The notes beneath the pieces were generated by a model, which was not told where the DNA came from, ran no database searches, and saw only the letters and a program-made list of their open reading frames with translations. The translations under genes were made by a program, and so were the position numbers. From contig CANQRJ010000037.1 in assembly GCA_947626215.1 (NCBI GenBank), forward strand, positions 1-11,486: DNA of 11,486 nt, read 5' to 3'. Position 1 is the first letter of the stretch; each line of letters starts with the position of its first letter. Source of the DNA: an uncultured Bacilli bacterium (lineage in GTDB: Bacteria; Bacillota_I; Bacilli_A; RF39; UBA660). Below, in pieces: positions 5,230-11,486 of the stretch.

Positions 5230-6003
5230 TCAAGCATTTCTTTGAAATTTTTCTTTTAAAAAATCCTTTTCATGAAGAAATTTTCCGTTTTCTAGAAAAA
5301 AATGAAGAGTTTCTTTTTTTAAAACTTTGATATTCTTTGTCTTTTCATTTTGAATTTTCTTATAAGGAAATGAATATAAATACCTTTCTAAATAAAAACG
5401 TTCTTTCATATATTTTTCTTGTTTTTGTAAAGAGAAATACTGACAAATTAAAACCATACAAATAAAGTAATTATGAGTAGAAGTAAAAAAATTATAGAAA
5501 AAGAAAAGAAGAAAAGCACTACAAGAAATCACTTTATACCAGAAAAAAGAGCATTCAAAAGAAAAAAAGATTTCAAAAAAAGAATGCATAAGAACACTTC
5601 CATCAAGAGGAATGATGGGAAGTAAATTAAATAGCAAAATCAAAGTATTATATTTAGAAAATAAAAAATAAGTAGCATTTTGAATCAATTGACATTTAAA
5701 CAAAAGAAAAAAACATAATTGTAAAAAAACTTGCATTCCTACTCCACCTAAAGCAATTAAAATTTCTCTTTTAATAGGAGTATTAATCGGTTTATCAACT
5801 CTTGTAATTCCTCCAAAAGGATATATATCTACCCGAATAACCGAATAAGAATAAAAACGAAATAAAAGAAAGTGCCCCATTTCATGAACAATAACAATAA
5901 GAAAAATCAAAAAAACGGCTTTAAAATAACCACAGCAAAAAGAAATAAGAAGAAAAAGGTATGTAGTAATATCAAGATGAAACTTGTTTAAAATATTCAT
6001 CAT
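5230..6003 (-). CDS. spoIVFB: SpoIVFB, sporulation intramembrane metalloprotease (M50)
   Basis: This 257-residue site-2 protease should cleave pro-sigma-K in the outer forespore membrane of the mother cell. Visible are the zinc motif HEMGH (40-44), YPFGG (61-65), and the second metal motif NLLPIIPLDG (126-135) with D134. After the membrane core comes RFYLERYLY, matching the RFLLERYYG of B. subtilis SpoIVFB. The C-terminal tail is shorter than the B. subtilis CBS domain (257 against 288 residues). ATG 6003 and ATG 6000 are both possible; the second aligns with the family start. There is no clear ribosome binding site; it overlaps spoIVFA by 32 bases and is probably translationally coupled. It ends in TGA just before the rplU promoter. 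Confidence 0.93.
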   Translation of the reverse strand: MMNILNKFHLDITTYLFLLISFCCGYFKAVFLIFLIVIVHEMGHFLLFRFYSYSVIRVDIYPFGGITRVDKPINTPIKREILIALGGVGMQVFLQLCFFLLFKCQLIQNATYFLFSKYNTLILLFNLLPIIPLDGSVLMHSFFEIFFSFECSFFWYKVISCSAFLLFFFYNFFTSTHNYFICMVLICQYFSLQKQEKYMKERFYLERYLYSFPYKKIQNEKTKNIKVLKKETLHFFLENGKFLHEKDFLKEKFQRNA

Positions 6004-6580
6004 AACTTAAAAATTGGCCATCTTTTTGAAAAACTAAATAATACGTATCTTCTTCACTCACTCCTAAAATGGTCCCGGCATCGACATAGTCATATAAAGA
6101 TAAATCACTATCTTTAATTCCTCCATACCAAATATCTACTCCATCCACTCCTTGTAAAATATAAGTATTGCCATACCCCTCTTTTTCACCTTGGAAAACA
6201 AAAAGTCCACTAGAAATATTTTGAATCACAGACCCTTTTTCAGTCGAAACGGCATACCCATCTAAATAAGGAGTCACTTCATTAGGAGTAGTAGAAGAAG
6301 CCATCACCTCTTTCGGTTCACTTACAGTAGGTAAAATATTTCCAAAAGTTTTAGAATACCATTCATTTGCTTTCGTAAAAGCCAAATTTTTTTCAAACAC
6401 TACATTTTTAAACAATTCTTTATTTTCAGGTTGTAACTTCATATAAATGGTGGAAGCCAAAACGAAAATGACACTTAATAATATTTTAGTAAAAGTTTTT
6501 CCTATTTTGTTTTCTTTCTTGGGTACGATGTTGCCAACTCTTTGATAATGTCTTTCTAATGCTTTATCAATCTCATTCAT
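5972..6580 (-). CDS. spoIVFA: SpoIVFA-like regulator of SpoIVFB (degenerate LytM/M23 domain)
   Basis: This 202-residue protein has a short cytoplasmic part, one membrane helix (about 30-47), a linker, and a C-terminal LytM-like domain (about 105-202). The domain shows the M23 pattern: G(S)VIQNISSGLFVFQGEKEG, YGNTYILQGVDG, then VDAGTILGV and YYLVFQKDGQF. The zinc-binding HxxxD and HxH residues of active M23 enzymes are absent; the HxH area reads IWYGGI. In B. subtilis SpoIVFA (with BofA) holds SpoIVFB inactive until cut by SpoIVB from the forespore. The position directly upstream of and overlapping spoIVFB is the same. GGTGA 4 bases before ATG 6580 is a modest ribosome binding site. A CATATGAT about 20 bases upstream loosely resembles a sigma-E -10 box, but no matching -35 was found. 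Confidence 0.85.
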   Translation of the reverse strand: MNEIDKALERHYQRVGNIVPKKENKIGKTFTKILLSVIFVLASTIYMKLQPENKELFKNVVFEKNLAFTKANEWYSKTFGNILPTVSEPKEVMASSTTPNEVTPYLDGYAVSTEKGSVIQNISSGLFVFQGEKEGYGNTYILQGVDGVDIWYGGIKDSDLSLYDYVDAGTILGVSEEDTYYLVFQKDGQFLSYDEYFKQVSS

Positions 6581-6647
6581 TTTATCACCATTAAATCATA
6601 TGCTAAAAAAGAAAAAAAAGAAATCTTTTCAATTCCTTTTTAAAATT

Positions 6648-7106
6648 TTATTTATGATCCGTAGAACCGAATCCACCCGTTCTTACTCCTTCTGCATGAT
6701 CATCATCCGTAATCAAATATTTCTGAAAAATCACTTGACCAATAATATCTCCTTTTTTAACCTCAATCTCATGATCAGAACAATTAAAATATTGAAAATA
6801 AAAATGTCCATCATTACTTTCATTGCCATAATAATCATGATCAATAATACCTATACTATTTGCCATCAAAAATCCTTTTTTAGGTCCAGAAGAACGATTT
6901 AAAAGCATGTAAAACTCATCTTCATTACAATAAGCTTTTAATCCTGTAGGAATTAAAGTAGGTTTAATCCCTGGCGTATAAACTGGAATCACCATATCTT
7001 CGGCCGCCTCAATATCATAACCGGCAGCAAATTTAGTACTTCTTTTTGGTAAATGAATGTCCTTATCTTCCCATCCTTTAGCAATCTCAAAACCTCTATT
7101 TTTCAT
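6648..7106 (-). CDS. dut: dUTPase (trimeric dUTP diphosphatase)
   Basis: From ATG 7106 this encodes 152 residues. The enzyme hydrolyses dUTP to dUMP and pyrophosphate, keeping uracil out of DNA and supplying dUMP for dTMP. All five motifs are present: AAGYDIEA (motif 1), RSSGPKKGFLMANS (2), GIIDHDYYGN (3), KKGDIIGQVIFQK (4) and RTGGFGSTD (5). Between motifs 3 and 4 the long NDGHFYFQYFNCSD segment resembles the Bacillus YncF/YosS subtype (NDFWFFPAYALRD in YosS), which occurs in chromosomes and prophages. AGGAGAG 8 bases before ATG 7106 fixes the start; an in-frame ATG at 7142 would lie at the promoter and lacks support. Downstream, an A/T-only hairpin with a run of eight Ts (about 6620-6600) may be a weak terminator. 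Confidence 0.93.
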   Translation of the reverse strand: MKNRGFEIAKGWEDKDIHLPKRSTKFAAGYDIEAAEDMVIPVYTPGIKPTLIPTGLKAYCNEDEFYMLLNRSSGPKKGFLMANSIGIIDHDYYGNESNDGHFYFQYFNCSDHEIEVKKGDIIGQVIFQKYLITDDDHAEGVRTGGFGSTDHK

Positions 7107-7126
7107 GTTTACCACTCTCCTAAAAA

Positions 7127-7155
7127 AGTATATCAAATTCATAATAAAATGTCTA
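7127..7155 (-). promoter_or_regulatory. Promoter of dut
   Basis: On the minus strand TAGACA (7155-7150) and TATACT (7132-7127) are 17 bases apart, and TGA before the -10 makes it an extended -10. It starts 30 bases after the rhomboid stop codon and only about 20 bases before the dut ATG. Confidence 0.65.
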
Positions 7156-7184
7156 GAACAAAGAAAAGCTATGAAAATGAAAAA

Positions 7185-8324
7185 TTAACGAAAAAATAAT
7201 AAATAGCAAAAGAAAATAAAATATAGTATTAACACAATAATTCCATTTATTTGATCATTTTTATTTTCTTTTTGTACACCACAGGCCATAGAAGCAAGAA
7301 CTCCACCAATAATTCCACCAATATGAGCAAAATTATCAACTCCAGGAATCAAAAATCCTAATAATAAATTTAACAAAATGACAGGTATAATTTGACTACG
7401 TAGGACACTTCCTAAATAAACTCGATAATAATATCCAAAATATAGCAAAGCTCCTAAAAGTCCGAAAATCGCGCCAGAAGCACCAATACTTACGGTATTT
7501 GGATTTAATACAACACTCATTAAACTTCCTGTAATCATACTAACAAAATAAATAAATAAAAATTTCCATTTTCCAACAAAATTTTCCATTTGAGTTCCAA
7601 TTAAATATAAAGCATACATATTAAAAATCAAATGTAAAATACCACCATGTAAAAATCCTGAAGTAACAAGTCGCCAAACCTCTCCTAATTTTACATAAGG
7701 AGCATAAAGAGCCCCAAAATGAACTAAAAAAGAAGCACTTAAATTTCCCTTAGAAAGAAGATAAGTCATTAAAAACAGAGCAACATTAATAAAAAGTAAG
7801 ATAGGAGTTACAATTAACTTTTTAGGTTTAAAAATATTTTCATATTTCTCATTTTCTTTCTCCGTTTTACGACTAATTTTATTCGTGACATCTAATATAA
7901 GCTGAATTCCATTTTCATTTAATAATAGCTTATCTTTCATATTGGGAAAAGTTTCCATCATAAGACTAGAATCTACATCCTCTACATCTCTTAAAAACAC
8001 ACTCGAAATAGATTTATCAGGATCCATTTTGACATTTTCATTCACATCTAGCAAAATATTTAAAGCATTCATAGTAAAACTTAATGTTTTTCTTTTCACT
8101 TGTTTCATCACATTTTTAACTTTATAAATATCAAAATCATATTGTTCTTTATTATGAATATAATTCGAATTAATTCGAATAATTTTATATGGTCCAGACG
8201 TATTTTGAAGCCATATTTCATCTCTTACTCCATTCACAACAATAGGAGTATAATTTTCTTCTGTAATAAAATAATTTACAAGACGCATGATAAGTTCGTC
8301 TTTTTCTTCAAATGTAATACGCAT
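7185..8324 (-). CDS. Rhomboid family intramembrane serine protease
   Basis: The protein has 379 residues. Residues 1-165 form a soluble cytoplasmic domain similar in placement to that of B. subtilis YqgP/GluP. The membrane core starts near 170. Catalytic signatures are clear: the HGGILHLIFNM segment (226-236), GASGAIFG with nucleophile S283, and FAHIGG with H334 as the partner. About seven membrane helices are predicted, the last (361-378) near the C-terminus. GluP-type rhomboids take part in membrane protein quality control; the substrate here is unknown. The C-terminal TPR repeats of B. subtilis GluP are missing. GGAGGG lies 5 bases before ATG 8324. Confidence 0.93.
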   Translation of the reverse strand: MRITFEEKDELIMRLVNYFITEENYTPIVVNGVRDEIWLQNTSGPYKIIRINSNYIHNKEQYDFDIYKVKNVMKQVKRKTLSFTMNALNILLDVNENVKMDPDKSISSVFLRDVEDVDSSLMMETFPNMKDKLLLNENGIQLILDVTNKISRKTEKENEKYENIFKPKKLIVTPILLFINVALFLMTYLLSKGNLSASFLVHFGALYAPYVKLGEVWRLVTSGFLHGGILHLIFNMYALYLIGTQMENFVGKWKFLFIYFVSMITGSLMSVVLNPNTVSIGASGAIFGLLGALLYFGYYYRVYLGSVLRSQIIPVILLNLLLGFLIPGVDNFAHIGGIIGGVLASMACGVQKENKNDQINGIIVLILYFIFFCYLLFFR

Positions 8325-8344
8325 AATTTCCCTCCAGTATTAAT

Positions 8345-8373
8345 ATTTTACATGAAAACATATAATTAGTAAA
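8345..8373 (-). promoter_or_regulatory. Candidate promoter of the rhomboid gene
   Basis: On the minus strand TTTACT (8373-8368) and TAAAAT (8350-8345) are 17 bases apart, about 20 bases before the ATG. It overlaps the TATAAT of the divergent gene, so the two promoters cannot easily be occupied together. Confidence 0.45.
8361..8366 (+). promoter_or_regulatory. -10 box of the small membrane protein gene
   Basis: A perfect TATAAT on the plus strand, 21 bases before the GTG start. No good -35 is seen. The predicted start of transcription falls at about 8373, within the AAAGAGGTGG ribosome binding region, so the mRNA leader would be extremely short. Confidence 0.4.
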
Positions 8374-8387
8374 GAGGTGGTGGTTAG

Positions 8388-8711
8388 GTGTTTTACTTTC
8401 TTTGCTTTTCAGTGGGAACGACGATTCCCCTATTCATTCCTATTTTTGAATGTTTTATTAAAAATGAAGATCGAAAAAATGCTTTATTTTTAGTTTTATG
8501 TAATAGTTTATTTTTACTTTCAACCACTTATTTTTACTTTACGATTCATGAATATTTTTTAACGATTTTTTCTTCTTTCTTTTTATTAGGATACGCATTT
8601 TTACTAACAATGGAACTAAAAGTAAAATGTAAAACCTATTATTTAGCAATTCCCTACCTACTCTTCACATGTTTTCTATTTTTGTTTTTCATTTTTTTCA
8701 TTTTCTTCTAA
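8388..8711 (+). CDS. Small hydrophobic membrane protein, unknown
   Basis: This 107-residue, Phe/Leu-rich protein has about four hydrophobic stretches (roughly 4-21, 31-52, 56-75 and 86-107), separated by short charged turns such as KNEDRKN and MELKVKCK. It is not recognised as any family. The start is GTG 8388; AAAGAGGTGG about 8 bases upstream supports it. It is the only plus-strand gene between the rhomboid and rluD genes, and its last 36 bases overlap the 3' end of rluD tail to tail. A mostly A/T hairpin after the stop (AAGAAT/ATTCTT, 8711-8737) has only a short T-run and is a poor terminator. Confidence 0.65.
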   Translation: MFYFLCFSVGTTIPLFIPIFECFIKNEDRKNALFLVLCNSLFLLSTTYFYFTIHEYFLTIFSSFFLLGYAFLLTMELKVKCKTYYLAIPYLLFTCFLFLFFIFFIFF

Positions 8712-9593
8712 AGAATCTAAAAAGTTTTTAAATTCTTTTGGTAAATCTGCCTTAAAATGATACATCTCTTTTGTGATAGGTTCTTGAAATGTGATTTCAC
8801 TAGAATGTAAAAATTGTCCAAAATGAGGAATCACTTCTTTTCCATACAATGGATCATTAAAAACAGGATAACCAATATAAGACAAATGAACACGAATTTG
8901 ATGAGTTCTTCCTGTTTCTAAAACGCATTCCACTAGAGTATAGGAAGAAAAACGTTTCAAAACATTTACATGTGTAATCGCGTGTTTACTATTTTTATCT
9001 GTAACGGCCATTTTTTTACGATTTTTCTCATCTCTTCCAATGGGTGCATCAATCTTGATATGATCATGTGGTAAAATGCCTGTAACTAAAGCAATATACT
9101 TACGATGAACTTTCTTTTCTTTAAAATCTTCTGATAATATTTCGTGTGCTTTATTGTTTTTGGCGACTAAAAGGAGACCTGAAGTATCTTTATCAATACG
9201 ATGAACAATACCAGGACGCATAGTCCCATTTTGATTACTTAACTCTTTTGTATAATATAATAAAGCATTCGCAAGCGTACCACTCAAATTACCGCTTCCT
9301 GGATGAACGACCATACCACTTGGCTTATTAATAACTAAAACATTTTCATCTTCAAAAACAATATCAAGTGGAATATTTTCAGGTTGAATAGAAGTTTCTT
9401 CTACAAAATCTTCAGTAAGATCTACGACATCATTTTCTTTTACTTGATAAGATGAAGTATCGATTAAAATATCATTTACATAAACCGTATCATTCTCAAT
9501 CATTTTTTGAATTAAACTTCGTGAATACTCAGTATGTTCACTTAAATATTTATCAATTCTTGTTTTCTTTTCAGTTTCTACTATTACTTTCAA
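8676..9593 (-). CDS. rluD: RluD-type 23S rRNA pseudouridine synthase
   Basis: The protein has 305 residues and belongs to the RluA family, which converts uridines to pseudouridine in 23S rRNA. It has an N-terminal S4 RNA-binding domain (about 10-70, IDKYLSEHTEYSRSLIQKMI) and a catalytic domain with VINKPSGMVVHPG (87-99), HRIDKDTSGLLLVAK with catalytic D134, and ETGRTHQIRVHL. This layout fits RluD and B. subtilis YlyB. The start is TTG 9593: GGAGGAG lies 7 bases upstream and the family N-terminus begins here, with no suitable ATG. A perfect GAAAG/CTTTC hairpin sits in the short leader just upstream of the ribosome binding site. The exact target uridine cannot be read from sequence. Confidence 0.93.
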   Translation of the reverse strand: MKVIVETEKKTRIDKYLSEHTEYSRSLIQKMIENDTVYVNDILIDTSSYQVKENDVVDLTEDFVEETSIQPENIPLDIVFEDENVLVINKPSGMVVHPGSGNLSGTLANALLYYTKELSNQNGTMRPGIVHRIDKDTSGLLLVAKNNKAHEILSEDFKEKKVHRKYIALVTGILPHDHIKIDAPIGRDEKNRKKMAVTDKNSKHAITHVNVLKRFSSYTLVECVLETGRTHQIRVHLSYIGYPVFNDPLYGKEVIPHFGQFLHSSEITFQEPITKEMYHFKADLPKEFKNFLDSLEENEKNEKQK

Positions 9594-9630
9594 TTTAAAT
9601 CTCCTCCAAGAAAGTCACTTTCTATCAAAA

Positions 9631-9639
9631 ATTATAACA
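9631..9639 (-). promoter_or_regulatory. Extended -10 promoter of rluD
   Basis: TGT followed by a perfect TATAAT on the minus strand (9639-9631), without a recognisable -35. It lies immediately beyond the stop codon of the repeat protein gene, so rluD can be transcribed independently. Confidence 0.6.
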
Positions 9640-9643
9640 TAAT

Positions 9644-11338
9644 TTAATTAAAATAATTGTCTTTTTTTAAAATTTTTCTCTGAATTTCAGATAAAACACT
9701 TGAATATTCTTCATCATTTAAATGATATTTTTGTTTTACAAAATCTTCATAATTTTCATAACCATTTTGAACTAACATATTGATTGTATTTAATATCTCA
9801 TATTCATGATCTATAAATAAATCATTTTCATAAAAACTCATTTCATCAACATTTTTGTTCATATCATCAAAAAAATTATTTTTGCTTTTCATAGTTTTTG
9901 AATCATAAAATGAAAAGTTTTCGTAATTAATAACAAATCTTGATAATACCTTTATATAATAAGTACTTAAGATGTGTTTTAATATAGCTTCATTTTCCAT
10001 CTCATCAAAAAAATTTCCTGCCGTTGTAAGTAATTGATCCATAACATATCCTTTTAATTCATCATATAAATAACTATATTTTGGATTCTTTTTAATAAAC
10101 ATTAACGATACAGTTTGACAAACATCTAAAATAAAAGATCCATATTTATATAAATTTTCTTTACTGATAGGATATTTTTTCCCAATCCAAATACTTTTTC
10201 CATTTTTAAGTCTTTCTAAATAATAATGTATAAGAATCTCATGATTTCCTTTAAATAAAAATAAAAATTCTTCTATATTTATGTTCATATTCTCACAATA
10301 ATTTTTTATATCATCCAAAAAATAATAATGGTTGTGTTTTTCACGAATGACAAATAAAAACTTTAATTCTCTTTGATTCAAATTTCTTTCTTTATTTTTA
10401 CTTTTTTCTTGTAAAAAAATATTTACAATTTCTTCCACTTTTAAAGTTTTAAAAACATAGCTAGCTAAATAAAAATTATTTTTTAAACCTTCTAAAGCAT
10501 CAAACTTTTTAAAAATATTTATTTTATTAGTAAATTCATAAATATGAGTGCTAGTTAAAATACTTAAGCAATTTTGAACATCAATATTCTCTTGTTTTAA
10601 TAAATTTATCATTTTTTCCATTTCATTCGCATGTCCAAAAGCGAGTATACTTAAACATTTTTGAACATCAATATTTTCTACTTTTAATAAATTTATGATT
10701 TTTTCAATCTCGTCTGTTTTACCACAAGCTAATACACTTAAGCAACTTCGAATATCAATATTCTCTCGTTTCAATAAATGAATCATTTTTTCAATCTCGT
10801 CTGCTTTACCTTGTGCTAAGATGCTTAAACAATCTCGAACATCAATATTCTCTTCTTTTAATAACTGAATAATTTTTTCGATTTCACATGCTTTACCTTT
10901 AGCTAATATACTTAAACATTTTTGAATTTCAATATTTTCTTTTTTCAGTAAATTTATAATTTTTTCGATTTCATTCGCATGTCCAAAAGCGAGTATACTT
11001 AAACACTTTTGAACTTCTATATTTTCTTTTTTGAGTAAAACTATAATTTTTTCAATCTCACTTGATTTTGCTTTAACTAATATGCTTAAGCAATTTCGTA
11101 CATCAATATTTTCTTTTTTTAGTAACTGAATAATATTTTCTATTTCATCTGAATTACTACGAGTTAAAATGCTTAAACAATCTCGTACATCGATATCTTC
11201 TTTTTTTAACAAACTTACAACTTTTTTTGTTTTTTCAGGATTTCCTCTTTGTTTTAAATTTTTTGTAATTTTTGGAATTGCATCTTTCTGATAACCCTCA
11301 TTTTCAAGGATTACTTGAAATTCTTCCTGAGAAATCAT
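9644..11338 (-). CDS. 29-residue-repeat alpha-solenoid protein with possible sigma-70-like C-terminus
   Basis: This protein has 564 residues. After an N-terminal cap (1-35), residues 36-267 hold eight gap-free 29-residue repeats of the form EIEKIIxLLKKENIDVxxCL followed by SILAxGKAD. Cys-Leu-Ser recurs at 54, 83, 112, 141, 170, 199, 228 and 257. Each unit reads as two or three short helices, giving an alpha-solenoid in the style of mTERF or TALE proteins (inferred from pattern only). A degenerate ninth unit follows at 268-296. Residues about 395-470, with DELKGYVMDQLLTTAGNFFD and then a helix YYIKVLSRFV, resemble sigma-70 region 2. Residues 524-558 (ENYEDFVKQKYHLNDEEYSS) could be a region-4-like helix-turn-helix. 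There is no signal peptide or membrane segment. GAGGGG 9 bases before ATG 11338 and a good promoter support expression. Function unknown; a nucleic-acid-binding regulator is my best guess. Confidence 0.85.
   Translation of the reverse strand: MISQEEFQVILENEGYQKDAIPKITKNLKQRGNPEKTKKVVSLLKKEDIDVRDCLSILTRSNSDEIENIIQLLKKENIDVRNCLSILVKAKSSEIEKIIVLLKKENIEVQKCLSILAFGHANEIEKIINLLKKENIEIQKCLSILAKGKACEIEKIIQLLKEENIDVRDCLSILAQGKADEIEKMIHLLKRENIDIRSCLSVLACGKTDEIEKIINLLKVENIDVQKCLSILAFGHANEMEKMINLLKQENIDVQNCLSILTSTHIYEFTNKINIFKKFDALEGLKNNFYLASYVFKTLKVEEIVNIFLQEKSKNKERNLNQRELKFLFVIREKHNHYYFLDDIKNYCENMNINIEEFLFLFKGNHEILIHYYLERLKNGKSIWIGKKYPISKENLYKYGSFILDVCQTVSLMFIKKNPKYSYLYDELKGYVMDQLLTTAGNFFDEMENEAILKHILSTYYIKVLSRFVINYENFSFYDSKTMKSKNNFFDDMNKNVDEMSFYENDLFIDHEYEILNTINMLVQNGYENYEDFVKQKYHLNDEEYSSVLSEIQRKILKKDNYFN
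10620..10657. repeat. 38-base exact direct repeat, copy 1
   Basis: Identical to 10968-11005. It encodes the unit boundary CLSILAFGHANE of repeat 7 (followed by Met rather than Ile) in the solenoid protein. Confidence 0.9.
10968..11005. repeat. 38-base exact direct repeat, copy 2
   Basis: Identical to 10620-10657, exactly four repeat units away. It encodes the same boundary of repeat 3. Confidence 0.9.
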
Positions 11339-11365
11339 TAAAACACACCCCTCATTCGCTCCATT

Positions 11366-11394
11366 ATTTTACTTTAAAATAATTTAAAAGTCAA
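11366..11394 (-). promoter_or_regulatory. Sigma-A promoter of the repeat protein gene
   Basis: On the minus strand TTGACT (11394-11389) and TAAAAT (11371-11366) are exactly 17 bases apart, about 28 bases before the ATG. This is one of the clearest promoters in the window and points to vegetative expression. Confidence 0.65.
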
Positions 11395-11455
11395 ATAAAA
11401 TAATATCACGACGGAGTCTAAATTTATCGGAATGCATAAAAAAAGAAAGAACTCG

Positions 11456-11464
11456 TGGTATAAT
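11456..11464 (+). promoter_or_regulatory. Extended -10 promoter firing out of the window
   Basis: TGG followed by a perfect TATAAT (11459-11464) on the plus strand, with no clear -35. It would serve a gene beyond the right edge, divergent from the repeat protein gene. The stretch 11395-11455 shows no coding sequence. Confidence 0.45.
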
Positions 11465-11486
11465 ATACCTAATATAAAAGATAAAA

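Larger units (their letters stand above)
10538..11233 (-). repeat. Eight tandem 87-bp coding repeats
   Basis: The 696 bases encode eight 29-residue units with no indels, so the array is exactly 8 x 87 bp. The units differ mainly at unit positions 7, 11, 17-18 and 24-29. DNA similarity between units varies; the closest pair shares a 38-base identical stretch at 10620-10657 and 10968-11005, 348 bp (four units) apart. Confidence 0.95.

Noticed and set aside
6581..6647. Sigma-E promoter before spoIVFA
   Set aside because: CATATGAT resembles the -10 consensus, but no suitable -35 was found at 14-15 bases; the region is mostly poly-T.
6600..6902. Plus-strand open frame opposite dut
   Set aside because: Antisense shadow of a clearly functional dUTPase gene, without a Shine-Dalgarno site or coherent composition.
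6648..7106. Prophage remnant suggested by the YosS-like dUTPase
   Set aside because: No integrase, structural or other phage genes are nearby; neighbours are housekeeping and sporulation genes.
7942..8369. Plus-strand open frames opposite the rhomboid N-terminal domain
   Set aside because: They are complementary to a conserved rhomboid gene and lack initiation signals.
10538..11233. CRISPR or non-coding tandem repeat array
   Set aside because: The 87-bp periodicity is an in-frame protein repeat with variable codons; there are no short identical repeats separated by unique spacers and no cas genes.
1..11486. Mollicutes genetic code with TGA as Trp
   Set aside because: spoIVFA, spoIVFB and prp end at TGA in positions that fit their families, and all Trp codons seen are TGG.

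Overview
The window is strongly AT-rich, with poly-T and poly-A runs, good AGGAGG-type ribosome binding sites and intrinsic terminators, all typical of a low-GC Gram-positive bacterium (Bacillota). The core gene order spoIVFA - spoIVFB - rplU - prp - rpmA - (insert) - obg matches the Bacillus subtilis sporulation/ribosome/Obg cluster. The host is therefore probably a spore-forming member, or a recent descendant of one, of the class Bacilli or a related low-GC lineage. Three genes (spoIVFA, spoIVFB, prp) end in TGA, so the standard bacterial code 11 fits better than a Mycoplasma-type code. I cannot name the genus from sequence alone.

Layout. Positions 1-1150: a truncated zinc-ribbon gene (minus) diverges from a DUF192 gene (plus). 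The DUF192 gene runs tail to tail into an unknown helical gene that follows obg. Positions 1153-5075 (minus): obg, a bitopic membrane protein, a CPBP-family membrane protein, a very small Trp-rich peptide unit, and the ribosomal trio rpmA (L27), prp (L27-processing protease) and rplU (L21) behind its own promoter and long leader. Positions 5230-6580 (minus): the sporulation intramembrane protease SpoIVFB and its regulator SpoIVFA. Positions 6648-8324 (minus): a dUTPase and a rhomboid protease. Positions 8388-8711 (plus): a small membrane protein. Positions 8676-9593 (minus): an RluD-type pseudouridine synthase. Positions 9644-11338 (minus): a 564-residue protein with eight exact 29-residue helical repeats and a C-terminal part that looks like a degenerate sigma-70 core.

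How the genes work together. SpoIVFA and SpoIVFB form the mother-cell checkpoint that releases active sigma-K. L21, L27, Prp, Obg and RluD all serve the large ribosomal subunit, and Prp is expected to trim the N-terminal leader visible on L27. Where B. subtilis carries spo0B, this genome has a CPBP protein with altered metal ligands and a membrane-anchored beta-rich protein.

The two items most worth following up are (1) a self-contained transcription unit at about 3996-4142 that encodes only a nonapeptide with four tryptophans, and (2) the 29-residue repeat protein. Its repeats vary at only a few positions, and its C-terminus may be sigma-like, which suggests a modular nucleic-acid-binding regulator. 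No tRNA, rRNA, insertion sequence or CRISPR array was seen.
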